DNA of 64,000 nt from positions 3,070,100-3,134,099 of the forward strand of contig CM072148.1 of the NCBI GenBank assembly GCA_036850595.1. The letters are read 5' to 3'. The translations under genes were made by a program, and so were the position numbers. The stretch's first letter is position 1. Each line of letters starts with the position of its first letter. This stretch comes from Rhyacichthys aspro (taxonomy: Eukaryota > Chordata > Actinopteri > Gobiiformes > Rhyacichthyidae). The notes under the pieces are model-generated. The model made no database searches. It saw only the letters and a program-made list of their open reading frames with translations, and was not told the DNA's origin. This document shows positions 47,701-52,300 of this stretch, in pieces.

Positions 47701-48084
47701 AGAAAAAATGAATGAATGATGCTTTAACAAGGTAACAGCGTAAAGTGTTATTGAATAAAGCAACAAAACAAAGCAAAGGAGCTAAACAATAAAAAAAATA
47801 CTCATATTTTACGTGACAATGGCAGCAGCTGATTAAGCGAACGTAATCAGAGGCAGCAAATCTGGGAGAATTCAGTGTTATTCAGGGATAAATCATGAAT
47901 ATAAAACTTACCTTTTTCCATTAACAGTTTATTAAATGTTGGCTGAATTAACTCAAATGTTATTCATTTGTGCGGTGTATGTGAGTGTTAGTACCTGTGG
48001 CAAGATTTGGGGAGCTCTGGACCCTCTTCATGGGAGAGAGTATGAGAGACAAGGCCACGCTTTTGTGAACATATCCTCCGCTAT
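14722..48084 (-). CDS. sorbs2: SORBS2 (ArgBP2/nArgBP2), sorbin and SH3 domain-containing protein 2, 26 exons; extreme 5' end not in this orientation
   Basis: 26 exons, each with GT/AG signals and mutually compatible phases, give about 2150 codons if all are included. Order: N-terminal block (KRVQSSPNL, SLAAKGFRSVRPNLQ), IKAPHYEGIGPVDE and RPKEWYKTMFKQIH block, SoHo domain (RAEPKSIFEYEPGKSSIL, ENEPWYKFFSELEFG), neuronal nArgBP2-type exon, SH3-1, SH3-2, two proline/serine-rich exons, SH3-3, stop at 14724-14722. Known of the family: an adaptor at stress fibres, Z-discs and synapses that binds Abl, Pyk2, vinculin, WAVE/dynamin and flotillin. SORBS2 is chosen over SORBS1 from the SH3 sequences (FKKGDTV, NFNADTNVELSLRKG, PRNEDELELRE) and the neighbouring PDLIM3. 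Oddities: one frame break in the neuronal exon, coding tandem repeats, an L2 LINE in an intron. Introns not listed separately show nothing beyond AT-rich sequence. Confidence 0.9.
15344..15450 (-). CDS. sorbs2: SORBS2 exon 25 (SH3-3 core)
   Basis: 107 nt, acceptor GAGCAG, donor GTAAGA. Encodes YQALYNYSPRNEDELEL then REGDIVDVMEKCDDGWFVG: ALYNY RT-loop start, acidic NEDELEL, and the DGWFVG tryptophan of the ligand groove. Phase joins exactly to exon 26. Confidence 0.96.
15548..15585 (-). CDS. sorbs2: SORBS2 exon 24 (LVQDALHGGG linker)
   Basis: 38-nt microexon, acceptor TTTCAG, donor GTGAGT. Encodes RLVQDALHGGGDP directly before SH3-3. The HGGG(E/D)P linker before ALYNY is a SORBS2 feature. Phase 0 at its start fits exon 23. 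Confidence 0.9.
16853..17484 (+). repeat. 45-bp minisatellite array A (SORBS2 intron)
   Basis: About 14 copies of a 45-bp unit, TGGGATTACATGGTCTGGTT continuing TAGTCCAGTTTGGTCTGGTT plus TTGTC. The unit is a multiple of three without stops, so it creates spurious ORFs of more than 200 codons. The same unit, reverse-complemented, forms array B at 36285-36960. Confidence 0.95.
17814..18872 (-). CDS. sorbs2: SORBS2 exon 23 (Pro/Ser-rich exon carrying a coding VNTR)
   Basis: 1059 nt = 353 codons, phase 0 at both ends, between acceptor TTGTTTGTCCTCAG and donor GTAAAC. The reading frame is fixed by the phase-0 junction SPMVK to RLVQDALHGG in exon 24. It starts EVPSPTSPPCRSPTSPPPST, runs through SSPHV/SSPHVPV tandem repeats (roughly residues 20-245), then a proline-rich segment (SLPQLSISPLPALSPCASPS) and VSHLGRRSPMVK. 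As a symmetric cassette it could be skipped without a frame change. Its length is unlike the short SH3-2/SH3-3 linker of standard SORBS2 isoforms. No known fold. Confidence 0.75.
18143..18815. repeat. sorbs2: Coding VNTR, 15-bp and 21-bp units
   Basis: Plus-strand units GAGACGTGAGGGGAG (15 bp) and GAGACGGGGACGTGAGGGGA plus G (21 bp) alternate for about 670 bp, roughly 35-40 units. Both lengths are multiples of three, so all array lengths keep the SORBS2 frame (SSPHV and SSPHVPV). Rare variants: PP for PH, and SFPHIS and SPPV interruptions. The coding strand is C-rich and the template strand G-rich. Confidence 0.9.
19535..20230 (-). CDS. sorbs2: SORBS2 exon 22 in-frame extension (alternative C-terminal or longer exon)
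   Basis: The frame of exon 22 stays open for 231 more codons to TAA at 19537-19535. The content looks like real protein rather than proline-rich noise: KDPFLIKLEVKDPYEVKLQ, DPYDELLSMILSGSSSTED, ITGLTELFIEEDEDKEEE, LRVLNERLSPQ. A second phase-0 donor, CAG then GTAGAG at 19624-19619, would give a 372-codon exon ending LNERLSPQ. So either a longer internal exon, an alternative terminal exon (minus-strand AATAAA near 19323), or retained intron. Confidence 0.55.
   Translation of the reverse strand, partial: VSQTQPKSLTKEDLSSTKPQFVKSPSPVSQWNKDITQENTRQDPPEAKTQPKDPFLIKLEVKDPYEVKLQVKDPYDELLSMILSGSSSTEDVDELRLSPEYHPAPKQKSKTQSGVKFKPEEPSRPTEETRGGGGLSGRICLELHSPVTVKPLCVSREERSEPADPVEVERPPSITGLTELFIEEDEDKEEELRVLNERLSPQVEHGVTHALAQNTTASGPDIEEKISGFNL
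20231..20740 (-). CDS. sorbs2: SORBS2 exon 22 (proline-rich, TPPPPTPLSQF repeats), with alternative longer 3' end
   Basis: Acceptor ACTTTCCCGGAG before 20740, phase 0. Encodes PSYHLPPFPASPHPALRAP then NLQAVTNEWLALTMDPAGRS then proline-rich sequence with five to six 11-residue repeats (TPPPPTPLSQF). A consensus donor GTAAGT (20230-20225) ends the exon in phase 0 after GVN, compatible with exon 23. The NLQAVTNEWLALT segment resembles the alternatively spliced (M)HAVTSEWISLT exon known in SORBS1. The same frame continues past this donor to 19535. Confidence 0.75.
20275..20455. repeat. sorbs2: 33-bp coding tandem repeat in SORBS2 exon 22
   Basis: Plus-strand unit GGGGTGAACTGGGAGAGGGG plus CGTCGGCGGAGGA (33 bp), five full copies, one carrying a 6-bp insertion (adds CT). 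Encodes TPPPPTPLSQF per unit; PPPPTP stretches could be profilin/EVH1/SH3-type ligands. Confidence 0.9.
21242..21436 (-). CDS. sorbs2: SORBS2 exon 21 (SH3-2, second half, and linker)
   Basis: 195 nt, acceptor TTAACGCAG, donor GTAAGA, phase 0 to 0. Encodes GERVIVIRQVDQNWYEGKIP then DTTKQGIFPVSYVDIIKRSP, with the NWYEG groove tryptophan and GIFPVSYV motif, then a linker ending SRTASSTPTK. Confidence 0.95.
21653..21781 (-). CDS. sorbs2: SORBS2 exon 20 (SH3-1/SH3-2 linker and SH3-2 start)
   Basis: 129 nt, acceptor TTCGTGCAG, donor GTAGGT, phase 0 to 0. Encodes KMPSLEKQQPIRPPPPAHV, a Pro-rich linker, then REIGEAVARYNFNADTNVEL then SLRK, the SORBS2-type SH3-2 N-terminal half. Confidence 0.95.
21869..21983 (-). 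CDS. sorbs2: SORBS2 exon 19 (SH3-1, second half)
   Basis: 115 nt, acceptor GACTTACAG, donor GTTAGT. Encodes ELTFKKGDTVNIIRQIDNNW then YEGEHRGRVGIFPISYVE. It contains the NNWYEG tryptophan and the GIFPISYVE signature of SH3-1. Confidence 0.96.
22305..22351 (-). CDS. sorbs2: SORBS2 exon 18 (SH3-1 start)
   Basis: 47 nt, acceptor CTCCATCAG, donor GTGAGT. Encodes KQPARAIYDFKAQSAK, carrying the ALYDF-type motif; two trailing bases complete Lys with exon 19. Confidence 0.94.
22767..22846 (-). CDS. sorbs2: SORBS2 exon 17 (linker before SH3-1)
   Basis: 80 nt, acceptor CCGATTCTAG, donor GTACGA. Encodes HDVSRSYSTLDGRHTPQSRR then PTPDRE. Phase 1 entry pairs with the exon 16 donor; phase 0 exit pairs with exon 18. 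Confidence 0.88.
23670..25407 (-). CDS. sorbs2: SORBS2 exon 16 (large neuronal nArgBP2-type exon) with internal frame break
   Basis: 1738 nt between acceptor ACCCTCCCCAG and donor GTGGAG. Encodes Ser-rich sequence (SRSCDDLLNDGHPGPGGRG), FLQLYKKMHHIDRTHLIPSE, PNRISEYERLIQKSKSMPNL, KRRFSIESLLEED, then in the +1 frame ITYIDLAAHL, NPVVELLRRSPLPRG, DAVASDLSDFIQVEGSSFCS, a His-rich run, STCKGRCPASYTRFTTMLRH, KLAFLVSPVPFRRKKG, and DSILRRILAELLPNVPERSS. This is the conserved brain-specific nArgBP2 insert. The frame changes by one base between about 24690 and 24590; the exon is also one base too long for its flanking phases. Confidence 0.9.
25796..25983 (-). CDS. sorbs2: SORBS2 exon 15 (SDYRKRRKSEP segment)
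   Basis: 188 nt, acceptor TTAATTGCAG, donor GTACAC. Encodes AASDYRKRRKSEPSSSQTNA then a Ser/Pro-rich tail ending SSPASPSRPK. The basic S-DYRKRRKSEP peptide is a SORBS2 hallmark following the SoHo domain. Ends in phase 1, matching exon 16. Confidence 0.93.
27239..27288 (-). CDS. sorbs2: SORBS2 exon 14 (short linker)
   Basis: 50 nt, acceptor CTATTTCCCAG, donor GTAACC. Encodes TSLHIAPSDKAPERPA plus two bases completing Ser with exon 15. Confidence 0.82.
28726..28782 (-). CDS. sorbs2: SORBS2 exon 13 (end of SoHo domain)
   Basis: 57 nt = 19 codons PPKKRLDYNPDISARQRIE, phase 0 to 0, donor GTAATC. The acceptor is the first AG (GGGCTCAAG) after a long pyrimidine tract (28796-28865 on the plus strand is its GGA/GAG complement). 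PPKK(R/P)LDY completes the sorbin homology domain, which binds flotillin. Confidence 0.9.
28783..32011. other. sorbs2: SORBS2 intron between exons 12 and 13
   Basis: 3.2 kb, mostly AT-rich with no repeat array. The only standout is a locally CpG-richer block at about 29700-30140. No additional exon supported. Confidence 0.5.
32012..32083 (-). CDS. sorbs2: SORBS2 exon 12 (SoHo domain core)
   Basis: 72 nt = 24 codons, acceptor TGCTTTCCCAG, donor GTAAGT. Encodes NFDDIDLENEPWYKFFSELE then FGRP: the ENEPWYKFFSELEFG core of the sorbin homology domain. Confidence 0.95.
32275..35700 (-). mobile_element. L2/CR1-type non-LTR retrotransposon, near full-length ORF2, with two frameshifts
   Basis: Minus strand, same sense as SORBS2. 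The ORF starts at ATG 35552-35550 and is open to 32943. An APE-type endonuclease region (LNTQSLTNKASLI, CLTETWHRPEEF, IILGDFNIHVD, ISDHQAI) is followed by a reverse transcriptase (NYRPISHLPYISKILEK, LLDLSAAFDTIDH, GVPQGSVLGPTLF, catalytic YADD). Near 33000 the frame shifts to one reading HINHICKTSFSHLRNIAKLR, and near 32775 to one reading YDHITPILRTLHWLP, ending KKAYS stop at 32425. The 3' end is TACAAATAAAATGTATTATT plus an ATT microsatellite, typical of fish L2-like LINEs. Inactive copy as assembled. No target-site duplication identified. Confidence 0.88.
35701..35744. repeat. 44-base A homopolymer
   Basis: Run of about 44 A on the plus strand (T on the SORBS2/LINE sense strand), abutting the 5' side of the LINE sequence. 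A LINE poly(A) would be expected at the opposite end, so this is not its tail. Confidence 0.95.
36285..36960 (-). repeat. 45-bp minisatellite array B (SORBS2 intron), inverted relative to array A
   Basis: About 15 copies of CCAGACCATGTAATCCCAGA plus CAAAACCAGACTAAACTGGA plus CTAAA, the reverse complement of the 45-bp unit at 16853-17484. Some units are truncated (36661-36680). Lies between exons 11 and 12. Confidence 0.95.
38182..38296 (-). CDS. sorbs2: SORBS2 exon 11 (SoHo domain N-terminal part)
   Basis: 115 nt, acceptor CTTGCAACAG, donor GTGAGT. Encodes NEWGPPDRKVDTRKYRAEPK then SIFEYEPGKSSILDQERP, the PPDRKVDTRK(F/Y)R motif and EYEPGKSSIL of SORBS proteins. Confidence 0.95.
39349..39553 (-). 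CDS. sorbs2: SORBS2 exon 10 (proline-rich, THTYRPLAKS segment)
   Basis: 205 nt, acceptor CCTCTAACAG, donor GTATGA. Encodes YSLSSNVTMAHPAPKTHTYR then PLAKSPSENIRH then a PPPPP-containing stretch and RARDSDRDREPPD. Ends with AT, completing Met at the exon 11 junction. Confidence 0.9.
39656..39706 (-). CDS. sorbs2: SORBS2 exon 9 (acidic/Tyr-rich)
   Basis: 51 nt, acceptor CTTTTACAG, donor GTGAGA. Encodes DYSDTYNATYAVINN with a leading split Asp and a trailing split Asp. Corresponds to the DDTDMYNTPY-like segment after the MFKQIH block. Confidence 0.88.
41137..41203 (-). CDS. sorbs2: SORBS2 exon 8 (RPKEWYKTMFKQIH block)
   Basis: 67 nt, acceptor GTCTCTACAG, donor GTAAGT. Encodes TVDRPKEWYKTMFKQIHKVH then KA, one of the most conserved SORBS segments. 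Confidence 0.95.
41456..41581. repeat. 57-59 bp direct duplication
   Basis: AAAATGTTCAACAATCTACT ... ATACAACGTCCTTA occurs twice in tandem, differing by one base (GATGGTC vs GATAGTC), and a third copy starts (AAAATGTTCAACA) at 41574. Intron 7; recent tandem duplication. Confidence 0.85.
42795..43145. repeat. Dispersed repeat, same family as 968-1590
   Basis: Begins AACAGTTCTTACACCTTTTC, contains AGTTCACCCAAAAATGAAAC and TTTCAAGCACTTT, and ends near TTTTACAACCTTG beside SORBS2 exon 7. One copy of the core instead of two. Confidence 0.55.
43167..43342 (-). CDS. sorbs2: SORBS2 exon 7 (IKAPHYEGIGPVDE block)
   Basis: 176 nt, acceptor ATTTTGCAG, donor GTAAGC. Encodes GSESVTRESVVSGHTSVSST then FSEEEKKVSVIKAPHYEGIG then PVDETGIPIAIRT. 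EEEK.V.VIKAPHY.GIGPVDE is a SORBS2 signature. Confidence 0.95.
43413..43539 (-). CDS. sorbs2: SORBS2 exon 6 (Pro-rich)
   Basis: 127 nt, acceptor GACTCTTAG, donor GTAACT. Encodes GQVLSHAMNGSNGPPQRPLS then PPSYPPPPSSLHAGLQRQSR then ST, with phase 1 exit matching exon 7. Probably alternatively spliced as its homologous region is in mammals (inference). Confidence 0.85.
44367..44777 (-). CDS. sorbs2: SORBS2 exon 5 (Ser/Ala/Thr-rich, ESLDYLSG)
   Basis: 411 nt = 137 codons, phase 0 to 0, acceptor CACCATCAG, donor GTAATT. Encodes GPPSPDPTARHSPYRFHSSE then SLDYLSGIMPKALSPAPYVP then a Ser/Gly-rich tail with LLDELQICSLDSPGASPTPS. No recognised domain; low-complexity linker. Duplicated in reverse at 63588-63998. 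Confidence 0.85.
45763..46380 (-). CDS. sorbs2: SORBS2 exon 4 (Ser/Pro-rich)
   Basis: 618 nt = 206 codons, acceptor AACACATAAG, donor TTG then GTACAG, phase 0 to 0. Encodes DTDHMPSPPPRRDSFHFSSP then PPAYSSLATLANDLSSGMLQ, ending KPPPAVPPRPSAAQIL. If the donor is not used, the frame continues VQN and stops at TGA 45753-45751, which would make this an alternative terminal exon. AVPPRP is a candidate SH3 ligand. Reverse-duplicated at 61967-62584. Confidence 0.8.
46588..46712 (-). CDS. sorbs2: SORBS2 exon 3 (SLAAKGFRSVRPNLQ)
   Basis: 125 nt, acceptor TTTTCCTCAG, donor GTAATC. Encodes SWRSSSVTDGLKNGDASSSS then LAAKGFRSVRPNLQEKKSPS then Q. SLAAKGFRSVRPNLQ is the conserved N-terminal signature of SORBS2. 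Confidence 0.95.
46806..46832 (-). CDS. sorbs2: SORBS2 exon 2 (27-nt microexon)
   Basis: 27 nt between TGTTTCTCAG and GTAAGT, encoding SDSHSSDL with split Gly and Asp codons at its ends. Phase 1 on both sides fits exon 1 (phase 1 exit) and exon 3. Confidence 0.88.
46870..47345. repeat. Degenerate tandem array in SORBS2 intron (GATGCTAACATTTTTCTGGA-type units)
   Basis: Loose ~45-60 bp units containing CTGATGCTAAC(A), CTTTCTGGAC and AGTTTC recur eight or more times with strong divergence. A second block lies at 48230-48660. The mirror copies in the inverted arm are at about 61010-61480 and 59700-60120. Confidence 0.55.
47995..48084 (-). CDS. sorbs2: SORBS2 exon 1 in this contig (KRVQSSPNL)
   Basis: 90 nt, acceptor GATTTCTCAG, donor GTACTA. 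Encodes SGGYVHKSVALSLILSPMKR then VQSSPNLAT plus split codons. VKRVQSSPNL is the conserved N-terminal SORBS2 motif. An internal ATG (SPM) precedes KRVQ, but an acceptor upstream and phase 1 entry imply further 5' exons. Confidence 0.9.
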
Positions 48085-48229
48085 CTGAGAAATCACAGCC
48101 AGGCAGGTGACAGCAGCAGCAGCACATGCACATGCAAATACACACAAACACAGCACCAACGCATTCAGCCAAACACAAAAGAAGGCAAAGCACATGCTCC
48201 AAAATATGTCTGTTTGATGCTGTTGTTGT

Positions 48230-48660
48230 TTAAAGCACTTTCCAGCTAATGCTAACATGTTTCACTTAATGATGAAAAAGTTCTAGATAGTTTCTACTTA
48301 ACATTTTTTATCTGTCTTGTTAATATCTTTTGGGACAGTTTCGAGCTAATGCTAACAATTTCGCAAACACGTTCCATTACATCTTTTTATATAGTGTTCA
48401 ACAGAAGCTAACAACTTTCAGGACAGTTTCTACCTAATGCTGAAGTCTTTCTGGAGAGTTTAAAGCTAATGCTAACTTCCTTTTGCGCCATAATGCCTTT
48501 AGAACGCTTAATGTGAATTGCTAATGTCTGTTTACAGCAGATGAAAACATTACTGCTAATAATTTTTCCTAAATCTTTTGATAATGTTCAACAGATGCTA
48601 AAGTAGTTCCATTTCCATCTACTGCTAACATCTTTTACGACAGTTTCCAGCTAGTAATTT
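48230..48660. repeat. Second block of the degenerate GCTAACA array
   Basis: Units built on AGTTTCCAGCTAATGCTAAC with variable spacing, about eight copies. Upstream of exon 1 on the minus strand. Confidence 0.5.
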
Positions 48661-49257
48661 GTAAGGAGCAACATCTTATCTCTTATCTAGCATATATTAG
48701 CCATGGTGATTGTAAGATAAAGACATCAGTAATTGTAAAAATGTAGTGTTAGACAGTATGTTGTCAGAAGAATTTGTTTTCCTGTTATCAAGCAGTCCTA
48801 TTAGTGTTTTTCATCTAAGTTAACCTCAGCATCTCGTGACATTTATTTCCGTCCTTATTTTGTCCTGTATATATAGTCAGGCAGGATGAGTCCACAGACT
48901 GGTATTTGGAGTGTGTACAGTGTGTACAAGCCTCATTGATTCTGTAGCTGAAATACACACTTGAGTATGGCTCGAAGCCAAGTGGACAACAGAGCTTTGG
49001 AGACGTATTGAGGGCGGCACACGTCACTGTGGTAAAAGCAACAGGCTTACTACTATACTTATTGATGCTTTCAGTCACAATAACCGTGGCCCAAAATGGA
49101 TCATCACCAAAGTGGTGAAACAGGGTCAGGGCTAGAGTTACACTGAGGCCTGTGGCACGAGGAAACGAGCACGCATCACAGCTTTAAAATAGACAAGAGG
49201 CCTAAAATGTGGATCTACAGACTTCTTCAACATCAACAAAGTAAAAACAATCTTTAA

Positions 49258-49357
49258 NNNNNNNNNNNNNNNNNNNNNNNNNNNNNNNNNNNNNNNNNNN
49301 NNNNNNNNNNNNNNNNNNNNNNNNNNNNNNNNNNNNNNNNNNNNNNNNNNNNNNNNN
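49258..49357. other. Assembly gap (100 N)
   Basis: Run of 100 N, the conventional unknown-length scaffold gap. Confidence 0.99.
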
Positions 49358-52300
49358 CTGTTGTTATCCTTGCTGTCCTGAGTCACCTCTCTCTGTTTTA
49401 TTCACCATTATCCTACATTTAGCTCTGTTAGCTGTTCGGTACACCAGTAAAACCTGCTGCAATCTGTGTTTTCTGTGTCTTACACTTTACTCAACTCAGT
49501 TTGTAGCAGAAATTTGCAAATTGTAACTTCATTGTGAATGCTTTTTGGTTTGTTTTGATTAGTGCCGTTGTTTATAACTCTTTATAAATGTACAAAGTGA
49601 TTGACAGGCTTCCAGGACAGCACTTTCTGTTGGTTTCTCTGTAATACAACGCACCGGCATCTTTGGCAAACTTTCAAGTATGACTAATGATATTTTTTGG
49701 ATATTTCAGTTATTTAAAAGCAAAAAAAATATGACGTATAGCCCCTTTATGTGTTCTTGTGGGTATACTGAGTGTTTGCGTGCTAGGGTATGTACATGCA
49801 CCGTGTGGTATGCATGCATGCAAACGTGTGGTAAAATAGAGATAGTCAGCCCTGTCACTTAGCCCCCTACCCATTACTCTGGGGGTAACTTTCCAGACTC
49901 ATACACAAGCATGCCTGCGTCTGAAAATAGCCGTATCTGATCACGGCTTCACCCAAACAGGGAACTGTCTTTCCCTGTCACTCCCTCTTTGGGAAGCTCT
50001 AACTTTCTCCCAGCGTTGTACTCTCCAACTCTCCCCAGGGGCCGAACGGGGCTAAGCTCTCAGGGATTAAGAAAAAACAGAGCAGCAGACACAACCCGCC
50101 CAAGGACCAAAAAAAAATAAAAAGCAAATAATAAAAGGAGGAGTGGGGGGGGAAAAGTGTCTGAGCAGACACCCAAATCCTCCTTTACGTGCGAGTTTAT
50201 TGTTTTGGGGAGTGGGGTCGGTTTTGCTTTTTCGTGTGTTTTGTAATGTTTTTTTGATTCAAAAATTTCCCAATCTCTCCCGCAAGTTCTAGTATGGGAA
50301 CAAAATTACGCACAAGATTTTCCTCAAGCGTAAATATAAAAAGCTCTAGAACACAAATTTGAAAAAGGAGGTTTGAGTCGTTTTTACAAGCCCAACACTG
50401 AAAGAGGATCATATTTATCTTTGGTGCCAGAAACCACAATTATAGAGCGAGTAGAATTTTTGTCTTGTATGACAGTGGACACGGGAAATGGTGTCAAATA
50501 AAACACTGGTTTAAACCACAGCCTTCCTAGGAATAGCACACAGAATAACTTTCATTACAATTGCGGACTTGTAAAAGTTACATGTAGAACTTTTACCAGC
50601 TCAGATAGAAATAATAACCTAAACTTTACAAAACAAAAACACGTATTTACATATTTTCCCATGATAATGCCCATAATCCTGCCCCAGAATCTCTTCCCTC
50701 GTCCTATCGGTGTCTTTTACGTACTTGTATCTCCTCTTACACCCTCGTTCATCGTCTCCTCTTTCCCACTCAACAAAAGCCATGCACCAATCCCTCCATT
50801 AGGCCGGTCTCAGAGGTGTTGTGGAATGTCACCTTGACCCCTTGGGTACACAGCGAGGGGAGGTTCCCAGCCTCGGTCCGGAGCACACTTCATTTTTACC
50901 TGGACACACTCAGGAGAAAATATTTGACTTGTCGTTCCATACCTATATATCTATCTAGTTGCCTTGTCTGTTATAAATTAGTAATAATAATCCACATTGT
51001 ACATTACCTAGTTGCTCATTACACATAAATACCTTCCTAAATCCTAATATTTGTGAATGGGCCAAAGACTAGGACACTGAAAACACTTTTGCCTGATTTA
51101 TTTAATCTGGTTTGAGCTCATTAGTCTTTCTTAAAGAAGTAAAAATATTAAAATTCTTGGACTCAACACAAAAGCATTGTTGCTCTCAAAAATATGCCAA
51201 AGATAAGCTGCCATTTACATTTCCCAGATTCCTTTGCTTCACTTTCAGCAATCAAACTGAATTGTGTGAAGGTTGACCTCCACCTCTGCACACATTTCGA
51301 TGTAGGACCACCGTAGAGGGTAATGGCTCCTGTCTGATGGCAGTAAATATAGCAGGTCGTCTAATCAAGCTCCTCTTATCTTAACACTTAACACTGCTAC
51401 CTGGGGAATCCAGACTATGTATGGGGAATGTAATCTTAGCACAGCTGATAGCATTTCTGTGTTAGCGTGACCCTTGCTTCAAATGACTCTTATTGTATTT
51501 TCTCTGCGGTTACTCCGTGTGTAAAATCTATTGAAGCATGTATTTCACGAGGAAGCAAAGTCTTATCCCATCACTTTATATTTGATTATTTTTCCAATCT
51601 GTAAATCTTCCACCAAAGAGCTATTTCTTGCTTTTCCATTTGTATCAGGTGTAGATTTTTTTTCAACAACTTCGCTATTTAATCTCTGTGTTTAGAACGG
51701 AAACCACTGTTTTCAGAGTTTATGGTGAAATCAAATCTGTCTGGACTAACGTGAAACAAAGACCCAAATATATCACTTTTTTATAATAATTAAAAAAGAA
51801 TAATCACCATATAGTCTTTAGGTGTATTCATTTGCATTAGCTTAAATGATTGCTGAGTTATCCAGTGAAGAAAACATAAAATGGTTAAAAAACACAGGTA
51901 ATAGATTAATAAAATGTTATGCTGTATAAACTATTAAAAATGTAGTTTATTTAGCCCAGATGTCCGTTATTTTGTGCCATAAAGACGCTGAGACCTGCAG
52001 AGGCAAATGTTTTGAGGCTAGAGCACCACTCCTATATATTCTGTCCAACCTCTGATGCCACTGCACCGTTTACATCATATTTGCCTCGAAGCTGTTCATG
52101 AACACATTACTGTTCGGTTTGTTCTTTTTGTGCATTTGAGGTCATCCCTTTTTTCATCTTTTAATATTTAAGCTTATTAACATATCACCGTGCTGTGTAT
52201 GAGGTCAGAACTAATAACATTTGTCTGAATCTAAATTAGGTTATATATTGTCAGCTGAATAGCACTGCCTCCTTTTGTGGCCGAGGTTCATTACATTATC

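Larger units (their letters stand above)
44365..49257. repeat. Left arm of a 4.9-kb inverted repeat
   Basis: Reverse complement is near identical to 59089-64000, including SORBS2 exons 1-5 and their introns. Differences seen are scattered substitutions and small indels (for example two extra CTG units and a Ser/Pro codon change in the right arm). It ends exactly at the N gap. Confidence 0.95.

Noticed and set aside
14722..48084. Assignment to SORBS1
   Set aside because: Exon 22 has a SORBS1-like segment, but the SH3-1, SH3-2 and SH3-3 sequences, the SDYRKRRKSEP peptide, the neuronal exon and the PDLIM3 neighbour all point to SORBS2.
48815..49078. 87-codon ORF (starting MTESINKYSSKPVAFTTVTC), present identically at 59268-59531
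   Set aside because: Conserved between arms only because the arms are copies of each other; it lies in an intron with no splice support. Identity across a probable haplotype duplicate is not evidence of selection.
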